Shown piece after piece: positions 17,257 through 25,198 of a stretch of 64,000 nucleotides of DNA. Position numbers and translations under genes: made by a program. The notes below the pieces were generated by a model. It did no database searches. It was not told the origin of the DNA and saw nothing but the letters and a program-made list of their open reading frames with translations. Source of the stretch: Virgisporangium ochraceum (GTDB lineage: Bacteria > Actinomycetota > Actinomycetes > Mycobacteriales > Micromonosporaceae); contig NZ_BOPH01000020.1 in assembly GCF_016863655.1 (NCBI RefSeq), positions 154,654 to 218,653 of the forward strand, read 5' to 3'. Position 1 is the stretch's first letter. Each line of letters starts with the position of its first letter.

Positions 17257-18930
17257 ATGAGCCACGGTCACCACCACAGCCACGACGCGCCGTTCGCGCC
17301 GCAGGACGTTCCGGCGGTTCTGGACACCTCGGTTCCCGACAGCGAGCTGTCGCCCGCCGAGCTGGGCCGGCGCGGGTTCCTGCGCGGCGCCGGCCTGCTC
17401 GGCGCCGGTGCGGCCGCCGGCGGCGTGTTCGCCGGCGTGGGCGGGTCGGCCGCGTCGGCGGACCCCGGTGGTGGCGACCGGGGCCACGGCGGGCAGCTGC
17501 GGTGGCTGGCCGGCGACCACCACATCCACACGCAGTACAGCTCCGACGCCGTCTACCGGGTGATCGACCAGGCCAGGCACGCCGCCGCGTACGGGCTGGA
17601 CTGGATGGTGGTCACCGACCACGGCAGCGTGGCGCACGCGAAGATCGGCGTGGAGAAGGTCAACCCGGGCATCGTGGCGGCCCGCGAGGAACTGCCGGGC
17701 ATGCTCGTCTTCCAGGGCCTGGAGTGGAACATCCCCGCCGCCGAGCACGGCACGGTGTTCGTCACGCCCGGGCGCGACGAGGTCGCGGTCCTCAAGGAGT
17801 TCGAGAACGCCTTCGACGGCTCGGTGACCGGCACCAGCGGCTCGTCGCAGGCCAACGAGGCGCACGGGATCGCCGGTCTCGACTTCCTGGCCGACGCCGT
17901 GAAGCGGCGCCGCGTCGAGCACGCGCTGTTCCTCGCCAACCACCCGGCCCGTCGCGGCGTCGACTCGCCGCACGAGTTCCGCGGCTGGCGGGACGCCGCG
18001 CCGGGCATCGCGGTCGGCATGGAGGGCGCACCCGGTCACCAGGCCGCCGGCATCCCGGCGCCGCACGGGCCCGGCAGCGGCCGCGGCTTCTACGACAACG
18101 CCCCGTCGGCCGCGTCGTTCCCCGGCTACCCGCTGGAGAGCTACCGCACCTGGGGCGGGTTCGACTTCTTCACCGCGACCGTCGGCGGCCTGTGGGACAG
18201 CCTGCTCGCCGAGGGACGGCCGTGGTGGGTCACCGCGAACTCCGACGCCCACTTCGTCTACCTCGACACGGTGGCCCGCGGTCCGGGCAGCGACTTCGCC
18301 GCCAACGGCTTCTACAACGACCCCGTCCACGGCGGCACGCCCAACAGCACCGCCGGTGACTACTGGCCCGGCTACTACAGCCGGACCCACGTCGGCGCCA
18401 CCGGCGCGAGCTACCGGGCGGTGATGGAGGGCCTGCGCGACGGCCGGATCTGGGTCGACCACGGTGGCCTCGTCCGCAACCTCGACATCCGGGTGAACCG
18501 GTCCACCACGCTCGGGGGCACCGCGACCGTGCGGCGCGGGTCCACTGTGGACCTGACCATCGGGATCGACCTGGCCCGCACGCCGAACTGGGCGCAGTTC
18601 GTGCCGGTGCTCAAGCGGGTCGACGTCATCGCCGGTCCGGTCACCGGACCCGCCGCCGACCGGGACGTCTTCGCCGCGCCCGGCACGAAGGTGGTGAGGT
18701 CGTTCGAGGTCGCCGCCGGCTCGAAGCGGGTCACGTTCACGCACCGGTTCCCGCGCGTCGACGGTCCGTTCTACGTGCGGGTGCGCGGAACCGACGGCAA
18801 CCGCACCGCGCCGGGCTTCCACGGCGCGGCCGTCGACCCGGCCGGACCGGCGATGGACGTGGTCGGCAACGCCGACCCGTGGGGCGACCTCTGGTTCTAC
18901 GCCAACCCGATCTGGGTCCTCCCCCGATGA
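17257..18930 (+). CDS. Tat-exported PHP-domain metal-dependent phosphoesterase-like protein
   Basis: A 557-residue exported protein of the PHP superfamily (polymerase and histidinol phosphatase fold). The metal-site motifs are visible: GDHHIHTQYSSDA (about 89-101), VVTDHGS (about 123), the FQGLEWN segment, ANHPARRG, and NSDAHF (about 330). A twin-arginine signal (GRRGFLRGAG, about 45-54) precedes the hydrophobic stretch, so a folded, metal-loaded enzyme is probably secreted. Unusually, the very N terminus is His-rich (MSHGHHHSHD), ahead of the Tat signal. The last 110 residues form a beta-rich domain. It is translationally coupled (ATGA) to the following gene. The substrate is unknown; secreted homologues are annotated only as PHP-domain proteins. 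Confidence 0.85.
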   Translation: MSHGHHHSHDAPFAPQDVPAVLDTSVPDSELSPAELGRRGFLRGAGLLGAGAAAGGVFAGVGGSAASADPGGGDRGHGGQLRWLAGDHHIHTQYSSDAVYRVIDQARHAAAYGLDWMVVTDHGSVAHAKIGVEKVNPGIVAAREELPGMLVFQGLEWNIPAAEHGTVFVTPGRDEVAVLKEFENAFDGSVTGTSGSSQANEAHGIAGLDFLADAVKRRRVEHALFLANHPARRGVDSPHEFRGWRDAAPGIAVGMEGAPGHQAAGIPAPHGPGSGRGFYDNAPSAASFPGYPLESYRTWGGFDFFTATVGGLWDSLLAEGRPWWVTANSDAHFVYLDTVARGPGSDFAANGFYNDPVHGGTPNSTAGDYWPGYYSRTHVGATGASYRAVMEGLRDGRIWVDHGGLVRNLDIRVNRSTTLGGTATVRRGSTVDLTIGIDLARTPNWAQFVPVLKRVDVIAGPVTGPAADRDVFAAPGTKVVRSFEVAAGSKRVTFTHRFPRVDGPFYVRVRGTDGNRTAPGFHGAAVDPAGPAMDVVGNADPWGDLWFYANPIWVLPR

Positions 18931-19457
18931 CGCCGGTCTACATAGGACTCGACGCCGGCCACGGCACGGTCGCGGAGGCCGAGCACTGGCTCGACGACGT
19001 GCTGGCCGCCACCGGCCTGGACCTCGTCGACGGCGTGGTCGCCTGCACCCACCTGGTCCGGACGCCGTGGCCGCACGTGGCGGTCAGCCTCGCGGTGCCG
19101 GGGCCGAGCGTGCCCGACGGCCTTCCCGGGGTGCCCGACCCGCTGGCCCGCGCCGCCGAGGTGGCCCGGGCCGCGCACGCCTCGGGCCGCTCGGGACGCG
19201 CGTCGCACTTCCCCGGCCGCGACCGCCTCACCGGGACCCGCACCGTGGCCGACCTGCTGGCCGCCAGCGCGATCGAGGCGGTGGTGGTCCTCGGCGCCCC
19301 ACCACCGCGCCCGGAGACGCCGGTGCAGACCAGGGACTTCGTCCGTCCCCAGTGGACGGACGGCCGGCTGACGCTGGTGACCACCCCGGCCGCCGACGGC
19401 CACCTGGCCCCGTTCGAGGTCCCCAACCCCACCCCGTGCTGCGCCCAACACGCCTGA
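18927..19457 (+). CDS. Unknown cytosolic protein coupled to the PHP-domain gene
   Basis: A 176-residue protein I do not recognise. It begins MTPVYIGLDAGHG, has no signal peptide or membrane helix, and contains short charged motifs (GTRTVADLLAASAIEAVVVLG) and a C-terminal CCAQH. The ATG overlaps the stop of the PHP gene (ATGA), and a longer upstream frame was rejected for that reason. Tight coupling suggests it acts with or is needed in stoichiometry to the PHP protein, though that one is exported and this one is apparently not. Confidence 0.7.
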   Translation: MTPVYIGLDAGHGTVAEAEHWLDDVLAATGLDLVDGVVACTHLVRTPWPHVAVSLAVPGPSVPDGLPGVPDPLARAAEVARAAHASGRSGRASHFPGRDRLTGTRTVADLLAASAIEAVVVLGAPPPRPETPVQTRDFVRPQWTDGRLTLVTTPAADGHLAPFEVPNPTPCCAQHA

Positions 19458-19472
19458 CCTTCTCCCGCCCTC

Positions 19473-19486
19473 CCGCCCCCGGGCGG
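19473..19486 (+). terminator. Short GC palindrome after the PHP operon
   Basis: CCGCCC-CC-GGGCGG lies 15 bases beyond the stop at 19457. It may end the PHP-domain transcript, but the stem is short and no U-tract follows. Confidence 0.35.
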
Positions 19487-19547
19487 CCGGTTGGCGGTTT
19501 TCGGACACGCAGAGCCCGACGGAGCACCGAGCCGGCACCCAGGAGCC

Positions 19548-19597
19548 CGATCTTGGACGCCGATGCACCGCATCGCATGTACAGACGTCCAAGATCG
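19548..19597. repeat. Inverted repeat with GATCTTGG/CCAAGATC arms
   Basis: CGATCTTGGACG (19548-19559) and CGTCCAAGATCG (19586-19597) are exact 12-base inverted copies around a 26-base centre, which itself contains GATGC-ACC-GCATC. A second inverted repeat sharing the GGATCTTGG-type core lies at 45286-45330. Such dispersed palindromes may be transcript ends or protein sites. Confidence 0.6.
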
Positions 19598-20072
19598 CGA
19601 ACGAGGTACCCCTGGCCGCCCGAAATGCTTCTCTTGCCCTGTCTTGCACGCGCGCTCCCACCACCACCCAACAGGTGCCCTTCCCCCGAACACCGATCCT
19701 GACAATCGACAACCCCGTAGACCACCGGCGCCGCACACAGGGAGCAACCACCGGGCCGGACCGGCCGGATCGACCCCGCCCAACGGCCCGGCCCCGTCTC
19801 GCCGTCGCCCCAGCCGTACTCCAGCCCACCCGGGCCGCCCCGACCCTGCCCTGCTCGCACGCGCCGCCGCGCGCCCCGCACGCCGCACACCCCGCGCGCC
19901 CCGCGCCGCCGCGCCCACCGCGCCGCGTGCCCGCACTGCTTGCCCACCCCGCCGCGCCACCGCGAACCCCACCGAGCCACCGCGCACAGCGCCGGTTGAC
20001 ACATCGGCCGGGCCTGGTCAGAATCGGGCAAACGCATAGACCTGAATCGATGAGCACCGCGCCCCGGAGTGT

Positions 20073-20086
20073 TGTGAACGATAACA
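20073..20086. promoter_or_regulatory. LacI-type operator upstream of the ricin/beta-helix gene
   Basis: TGTGAACGATAACA differs in one base from the identical sites at 45216-45229 (reverse) and 49323-49336 (TGTGAACGCTAACA). It sits 87 bases before the start codon at 20174. The match suggests that the LacI regulator encoded at 44119-45174 also controls this distant gene, though another LacI paralogue could use the same word. Confidence 0.55.
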
Positions 20087-20173
20087 TCGCCGGGGTGGCC
20101 GGTTCGAGGACGTAGTCGGGCCGGAGGTGGGAGCGGGCACGTCGCGGGTCACCTTCCGCCAAGGAGACACCCC

Positions 20174-21811
20174 ATGCCCGCCACCCATACGCAGGGGTAC
20201 GGGCGGCACGGTCGGTCGATCGGCGCGTCACTCGGCGCCGTCCTCATCGTGCTGCTCGCATCGCTCACGTTCGTCCCGAAGCCGGCCGCCGCCGCCACGG
20301 TCGACACCAACGCCTGGTACGTGCTGGTGAACCGGCACAGCGGCAAGGCCCTGGACCTGTACAACTTCGCCACCACCGACGGCGCCCCGATCGTCCAGTG
20401 GGCGCGCAACGACGGCAACCAGCAGCAGTGGCAGTTCGTCTCCTCGGGCGACGGCTACTACCGGCTGAAGTCCCGCCACAGCGGCAAGGTGCTCGACATC
20501 TTCGAGCGCTCCACCGCCGGCGGCGCCAACGTCGTGCAGTGGGCCGACACCAACGGATGGAACCAGCAGTTCCGGCTCGCCGACTCGGCCGGCGGCTACG
20601 TGCGCCTGATCAACCGCAACAGCAACATGGCGCTCGAGGTGTGGGAATGGTCCACAGCCGACGGTGGACGCGTTTCCCAGTTCGACGACCTGGGCGGCAA
20701 CAACCAGCAGTGGCAGCTCGTCCAGATCGGCTCCACCCCCGGCAACCCCGGTACCGGCTGCGGTTCCGGTTCGTTCAACGCCGAGGTGACCGTCAGCGGC
20801 AGCACGTGGACCGCCCGCAACGGAAGCTCCACCGTCTACACCGGCACCAGCATGCTGTCGGCGATGCAGGGCGCGGTCAACAGCCTCACCGCGGGCCGCA
20901 CCAGCAAGCAGCGCGTGGTGGTGCGCGGGTCCGGCTCGATGAGCGCCGCGTCCCGGCTGTCGCTACCCAGCTACACCGTGCTCGACGTCTGCGGGACGAT
21001 CAACGTCACCGGGTCCGGATCCGGCGACATGGCACCGGTCTACTCGCGCGGCACCACCCAGGTCGAGGTCCAGAACCTGAACATCACGGGCACGCCGGTC
21101 TACGGCATGTTCTTCCGCAACGTGAACAACCTGACGCTCGGCCGCATCGACCTCCGGGTCGGCAGCGGGCTCGGGGTGCGCATCGACAACCACGGCGGCG
21201 ACCGCGCGGTGAAGGTCCGCAACATCTCCATCGGCACCGTGTACGCGCAGGGCACGAGCTCGCACGGCGTGGAGACCTACGGCGTCGACGGCATCACCAT
21301 CGGCACCGTGACCGCCCGCAACGTCGGCGAGTCCGGCCTGCTGTTCAACGACACCATCAACGCCACGGTCGGCACCGTCGACGCGCAGAACGCCGGCGCC
21401 GGCACCGGGTACGCCGCGTTCCGCATGGCCAACCGCAACGGCCGCGTGGGCAGCGGCTACCCGACCAACATCCGGGTCGGCACCGTCATCGCCAGCGGTG
21501 GCGGCCGGGGCATCTTCTGCGTGTCCGAGAGCGGCGGCGCGGTGATCGACCGGGTCACGATCTCCAACACCGGCAACAACTCGGTGCTGATCGAGAACTG
21601 CTACAACGTGACCATCGCCGGCGTGTCCGGCACGATCACCGGTGGCGGCGAGGTGCGGGTCGCGGCGCGGTCGGAGTTCCCGATCTCGTCCGGGATCACG
21701 TTCCAGAACCTGACCGTCACGAACACGAACATCACCCAGAGCCCGTGCGGCGGCGCCAACAACGTCGTCCGCAACGTCACCCGGGTGAACTCGGCGCTGA
21801 ACTGGTGCTAG
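20174..21811 (+). CDS. Secreted ricin-B-lectin (CBM13) / right-handed beta-helix protein
   Basis: A 545-residue secreted protein. The signal peptide (about 15-40) ends near PAAAA. Residues about 45-185 are a ricin-type beta-trefoil with repeated S/N-GKALDL/xLxxW and NxQQWQ motifs (QQQWQF, NQQFRL, NQQWQL), typical of CBM13 sugar binding. After a Pro/Gly linker, residues about 200-545 form a right-handed parallel beta-helix (repeating VRNISIGTV, VDGITIGTVTARN, NATVGTVDAQN) of the pectate lyase/polygalacturonase superfamily. This suggests a carbohydrate lyase or hydrolase acting on a plant cell-wall polymer. No unambiguous catalytic motif is seen. AAGGAG lies eight bases before the ATG. A LacI operator upstream links it to the arabinofuranoside regulon. 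Confidence 0.85.
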   Translation: MPATHTQGYGRHGRSIGASLGAVLIVLLASLTFVPKPAAAATVDTNAWYVLVNRHSGKALDLYNFATTDGAPIVQWARNDGNQQQWQFVSSGDGYYRLKSRHSGKVLDIFERSTAGGANVVQWADTNGWNQQFRLADSAGGYVRLINRNSNMALEVWEWSTADGGRVSQFDDLGGNNQQWQLVQIGSTPGNPGTGCGSGSFNAEVTVSGSTWTARNGSSTVYTGTSMLSAMQGAVNSLTAGRTSKQRVVVRGSGSMSAASRLSLPSYTVLDVCGTINVTGSGSGDMAPVYSRGTTQVEVQNLNITGTPVYGMFFRNVNNLTLGRIDLRVGSGLGVRIDNHGGDRAVKVRNISIGTVYAQGTSSHGVETYGVDGITIGTVTARNVGESGLLFNDTINATVGTVDAQNAGAGTGYAAFRMANRNGRVGSGYPTNIRVGTVIASGGGRGIFCVSESGGAVIDRVTISNTGNNSVLIENCYNVTIAGVSGTITGGGEVRVAARSEFPISSGITFQNLTVTNTNITQSPCGGANNVVRNVTRVNSALNWC

Positions 21812-21813
21812 CC

Positions 21814-21847
21814 GACATGGGGAGCTCCGGACGGAGCTCCCCATGTC
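21814..21847. terminator. Bidirectional terminator hairpin
   Basis: GACATGGGGAGCTCC (21814-21828) and GGAGCTCCCCATGTC (21833-21847) form a perfect 15-base stem with a four-base loop. It lies directly between the convergent ricin/beta-helix gene and the small gene ending at 21846, and would serve both. Confidence 0.8.
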
Positions 21848-22070
21848 ACGGCATCGCGTCGCGGCGCAGGCTCACCCGCCACCACGTCCCGTTGAACAGC
21901 GCATCGACCCTGATCTGCTCGTCGTCGACACCCTCGACGCCGAAGCCGGCCCGCCCGGGTTGGGGGTTCAGCGTGAACCCCGCCTCGGTGAACCAGTTCA
22001 GGGCGTCGGACCGGGCGTCGGAGGGCCGCCGCGCCTCGGCGATGACCACCCACTCACCGATCTCGTCCAC
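21846..22070 (-). CDS. Small protein of unknown function in the sigma-factor operon
   Basis: A 74-residue soluble protein (GTG start, first residues MDEIGEWVVIAEARRPSD) with mixed alpha/beta character and no recognisable motif. It follows the beta-propeller gene by 15 bases on the same strand and ends in the shared terminator, so it is probably the third gene of the sigma-factor unit. Its third-position GC content is as high as its neighbours, which supports coding. No function is assigned. Confidence 0.6.
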   Translation of the reverse strand: MDEIGEWVVIAEARRPSDARSDALNWFTEAGFTLNPQPGRAGFGVEGVDDEQIRVDALFNGTWWRVSLRRDAMP

Positions 22071-22085
22071 GGAGCAGATTGTGTA

Positions 22086-23420
22086 TCACGGCACCACGTG
22101 GCGGGTCCACCGGAGTCCGTCGGTCGAGCGGTAGACGGCCTCGTCGTCACGGGCGACGTAGACCCCCGGCACGGTCGTGGTGACGAGGCCGGTGGTCCTG
22201 TGGTCGCGGGTCAGCTTGTCGCCGAGCCCGGTCACCGCACCGCCCTTCCGGTAGGTCCGACCGTCGTCGCTGCTCGTGTACCGCTCGAACGGCGCCGCGT
22301 AGTTGCGCAGGTACCGGTCCGTCGACATCAGCACCACGTGCGTGCCGTCTCCGGCGACGTAGGACTCGGCGACGCCGAGGGCGCCGTCGGGGAGCGTCCG
22401 GTCGGGGTCGACCCGCTCCCAGGTCCGGCCGCCGTTGACCGTGCGGTAGACGCGCTTCTTCGACTCCGTCGGGGAGACCGTCGGGTTCGGGCCGGTCGGT
22501 CGCACCGGGTAGGAGTCGCTGACGATGGCGTACCCGGTGACACCGTCGACGGAGACCGGGGCGAAGAGGTCGTCCGGCGGGGTGTGCGTGGTCCAGGTGC
22601 GGCCACGGTCGGCGGTGGTGGCGACGAGGAACCTGTTGGTCGCGGGGTCGGAACCGATGAGCCAGAACCCCGCCGACTGCGGCAGCTGCCTGATCGTGAA
22701 CATCCTGAGGTCCGGCTGCTTCCGCAGCGGCGCCGCGCGCGCGTTCGCCGGGTCGAAGGCGATCAGGCTCGCGCACGGGTCGTCCCTGACCTGCCGGCAC
22801 TCGATCCAGCCGCCGGCCGGTACGGCGTCGACCGGTGCGGTGACCTCGCGCACGTCCACCCAGGTCCGGCCGCCGTCGGTGCTGATCCTCCGCTGGGACA
22901 GCATCTTCGGGCTTTCCGGGTCGGCGTCGACGTAGTCGGGGTTGGGCGTCGTCACCATATGGTGGAGCACCCCGGCGGCGGGCACCTCCACCTCGTAGTT
23001 CAACGCGTCGCCGAAGGGCTCCTGGCGGACGGTCCAGGTCGCGCCGCCGTCGTCGGAGCCGACGAGGCGGTAGGAGCACTGCTCCTTCACCCTGCAGACG
23101 GTCTTCACCGCGTACAGGTGGTCGGCGTCGGTCGCCACGGCCGTCACGAGTCCGCCGTCGGTCAGCCACCCCGGCGGCGGCTCCTCCCCCGTCGCGTCCG
23201 GGCGCGGGTCGCGGGCCACGCGGTTGTCGCCCGCCGATCCCAGCAGGTCGACGCCGACGAGCGCGACGACGAGGGCGGCGGCGATGCCGGCGGCCGCGAA
23301 CGTCGCGACGCGTCGACGCTGCCGGCGCCATCCCGCGGCGTAGACCGCGTCGGCGGAGAGCCGGCTGGCCGGCATGGCGGTTCCGGCCGCGTCCTTGAAA
23401 CGATCCTCGATCCGGTTCAC
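22086..23420 (-). CDS. Membrane-anchored BNR-repeat beta-propeller protein, sigma-factor partner
   Basis: A 444-residue protein starting VNRIEDRF at a GTG. GGAGG lies about eight bases upstream, and the GTG overlaps the stop of the sigma-factor gene (GTGA). A short cytoplasmic N terminus (about 1-35) precedes one membrane helix (about 38-58). The outside part carries BNR/Asp-box motifs of a sialidase-like propeller: SDDGGATW, STDGGRTW, TADRGRTW, TVNGGRTW, SSDDGRTY, STDGLRW. No sialidase catalytic Arg triad is evident. The topology and gene order match actinobacterial SigE-family operons, where the downstream membrane protein is thought to sense envelope signals or restrain the sigma factor. 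That role is inferred. Confidence 0.82.
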   Translation of the reverse strand: MNRIEDRFKDAAGTAMPASRLSADAVYAAGWRRQRRRVATFAAAGIAAALVVALVGVDLLGSAGDNRVARDPRPDATGEEPPPGWLTDGGLVTAVATDADHLYAVKTVCRVKEQCSYRLVGSDDGGATWTVRQEPFGDALNYEVEVPAAGVLHHMVTTPNPDYVDADPESPKMLSQRRISTDGGRTWVDVREVTAPVDAVPAGGWIECRQVRDDPCASLIAFDPANARAAPLRKQPDLRMFTIRQLPQSAGFWLIGSDPATNRFLVATTADRGRTWTTHTPPDDLFAPVSVDGVTGYAIVSDSYPVRPTGPNPTVSPTESKKRVYRTVNGGRTWERVDPDRTLPDGALGVAESYVAGDGTHVVLMSTDRYLRNYAAPFERYTSSDDGRTYRKGGAVTGLGDKLTRDHRTTGLVTTTVPGVYVARDDEAVYRSTDGLRWTRHVVP

Positions 23421-23941
23421 CGTGTGCCCTCCACCGTCGTCAGGTCCCCGTTCTCGGCGAGCAGGTCCCGCAGTTTCGCGAGCCCGCGCGCGGCCTGGCT
23501 GCGAACCGTCCCGGGGGAACATCCGAGCGTCTGCGCGGTCGCCGCCACGTCGAGGTCCTGGTAGTAGCGGCATACGAGGACCGCACGCTGGCGCGGCGGC
23601 AGCCGGCGCAGCGCGGACAGGAAGGCCGCCCGGTCGTCGGTCCCCTCGCCGGCGACCGCGAGGTCGGGCGGATCGGCGACGGACCGTTCGCGCCGGCGCC
23701 ACACCTTGCGCAGGTCGGAGAAGTACGCCCGCATGAGACACGTGCGCACGAACGCGTCGAGGGCCTGCCGGTCGCGGACCTTGCGCCAGTTCACCGCCAG
23801 CCGCATGAACGCGCTCTGGGTCAGGTCGTCGGCCCAGTGCCAGTCTCCGCACAGCATGTAGGCGGTCCGGCGCACCGTGTCGCGCCGGGCCACGAAGTAC
23901 TCACGAAACTGTCTGTGCTCTTCCGGGTCCTCGCTCGGCAT
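23417..23941 (-). CDS. SigE-family RNA polymerase ECF sigma factor
   Basis: A 174-residue extracytoplasmic-function sigma factor of the actinobacterial SigE family. Region 2 spans about 10-80 (FVARRDTVRRTAYMLCGDWHWADDLTQ), and region 4 about 118-165 (LPPRQRAVLVCRYYQDLDVAATAQTLGCSPGTVRSQ, a helix-turn-helix for the -35 box). It directs core polymerase to a small set of envelope or stress genes. It heads a leftward operon with the propeller protein and the 74-residue protein, and it is divergent from an MFS transporter gene 56 bases away, which may be among its targets. Confidence 0.93.
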   Translation of the reverse strand: MPSEDPEEHRQFREYFVARRDTVRRTAYMLCGDWHWADDLTQSAFMRLAVNWRKVRDRQALDAFVRTCLMRAYFSDLRKVWRRRERSVADPPDLAVAGEGTDDRAAFLSALRRLPPRQRAVLVCRYYQDLDVAATAQTLGCSPGTVRSQAARGLAKLRDLLAENGDLTTVEGTR

Positions 23942-23997
23942 CGCACCTCCTCGTCACTAGGTGCGCGACGGCCCTTCATTGTGTTGCATGTACATCC

Positions 23998-25158
23998 ATG
24001 AGAGTTCTGCTGGCGTACGCCGGCTTCGTGCTCGCCGGCCTGTCCGCGGGTGTCAGCGGGGTGCTGCTGCCGGCCCAGATCGACGACTACGGCGTCGACA
24101 AGGCGGTGGTCGGGCTGACGTTCTTCACCGGCGCGGCCGGCTTCTTCCTGGCCGGTGCCGCCGCCGGCCCGCTGCTGCACCGGTTCGGCGTCCGCGCGAC
24201 GCTCGCGGCCGGCGGCGCCGCGGTCGTCCTGTCGTGGCTGTACCTCGCGACCAGGCCGGTGTTCCTGGTGCTCGTGCTGGTGCAGCTGGTGCTGGGGTTC
24301 GGCATCGGTGTCCTGGAGTCGGTGCTCAACGTCTACCTGGCCGGCCTCCCACGGTCGACCGTGCTGCTCAACCGGTTGCACGCGTTCTTCGGCGTGGGCG
24401 CGCTCCTCGGTCCGCTGCTCGCCGCCTGGATGCTCGGCTTCGCCCGCTGGCCGATGGTGTACCTGGTACTGGCGCTGGTGGCGGTCCCGGTGATCGCCGG
24501 CTACCTGCTGACCTACCCGCGTCAGGAGCCGCCCGGCGAGGAGCGGCCGGCGTTGCTGCGTCACGCGGTCCGGGTTCCGGCCGTGCTGTTCGCCGGCGCG
24601 TTCCTCACCGTCTACGTTGGACTGGAGATCGGCGTCGGCAACTGGGCCTACAGCCTTCTCACCGAGGAGCACGGCCAGGGTCCGCTCGCGGCGGGGTGGT
24701 CGGTGAGCGGCTACTGGTTGGGGTTGACGCTGGGCCGTTTCATCATCAGCCCCGTCGCGGGCAGGGTCGGTCTGTCGGCTGCGGGCACGTCGTTCGTCTG
24801 TCTTTTCGGGGTGACGGGCACAGCCCTGCTCGGATGGCTGGCGCCGGCCGGGGTGGTGGTGACTGTGGCGCTCGTGCTCATGGGGTGCTTCCTGGGCCCA
24901 CTGTTCCCCACGGCGATCGCGGTCGTTCCCGACGTGGTCGAGCCGCGGCTGGTCCCCACGGCCATCGGTGTGGTCAACGGCTTCTCCGTGGTGGGTGGTG
25001 CGCTGTTCCCCTGGTTCGCGGGCGCGCTGGCCCAGGGCATGGGCGTGTGGACGCTGCTGCCGTTCACCACCGTGCTCGCCGTCGCCCAGCTGCTGCTGTG
25101 GCGTGCGGTCGTCACGCGGATGCGCATTCCCCAGCGCCCGTCGGAGGCGGCGACGTAG
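23998..25158 (+). CDS. MFS transporter
   Basis: A 386-residue major facilitator with about 12 hydrophobic helices and little soluble loop. The cytoplasmic loop 2-3 motif is HRFGVRAT (about 60-67), resembling the DRxGRR signature. The central loop contains RQEPPGEERP. The family includes sugar, drug and metabolite exporters; nothing in the sequence sets the substrate. The start ATG lies in a short 56-base divergent intergenic region next to the sigma-factor gene, which contains ATGTACAT just upstream. No Shine-Dalgarno is visible, so the mRNA could be leaderless. Confidence 0.85.
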   Translation: MRVLLAYAGFVLAGLSAGVSGVLLPAQIDDYGVDKAVVGLTFFTGAAGFFLAGAAAGPLLHRFGVRATLAAGGAAVVLSWLYLATRPVFLVLVLVQLVLGFGIGVLESVLNVYLAGLPRSTVLLNRLHAFFGVGALLGPLLAAWMLGFARWPMVYLVLALVAVPVIAGYLLTYPRQEPPGEERPALLRHAVRVPAVLFAGAFLTVYVGLEIGVGNWAYSLLTEEHGQGPLAAGWSVSGYWLGLTLGRFIISPVAGRVGLSAAGTSFVCLFGVTGTALLGWLAPAGVVVTVALVLMGCFLGPLFPTAIAVVPDVVEPRLVPTAIGVVNGFSVVGGALFPWFAGALAQGMGVWTLLPFTTVLAVAQLLLWRAVVTRMRIPQRPSEAAT

Positions 25159-25198
25159 CCTGGGTCTGCGACCGCGACCTGACAGCAGGGGGTGTTCG

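Larger units (their letters stand above)
19458..20173. other. Long intergenic region with C-rich tract
   Basis: About 700 bases without a convincing gene. It contains a short terminator-like palindrome, a cruciform-type inverted repeat (19548-19597), and a strongly strand-biased C-rich tract from about 19780 to 19990. The open frames across that tract are Pro/Arg/Ala-rich artefacts of composition. The right end carries the LacI-type operator and ribosome binding site of the ricin/beta-helix gene. Confidence 0.6.

Noticed and set aside
19780..19990. Proline/arginine-rich open frames on both strands in the C-rich tract
   Set aside because: They reflect base composition, have no start with a ribosome site, and lack third-position GC periodicity.
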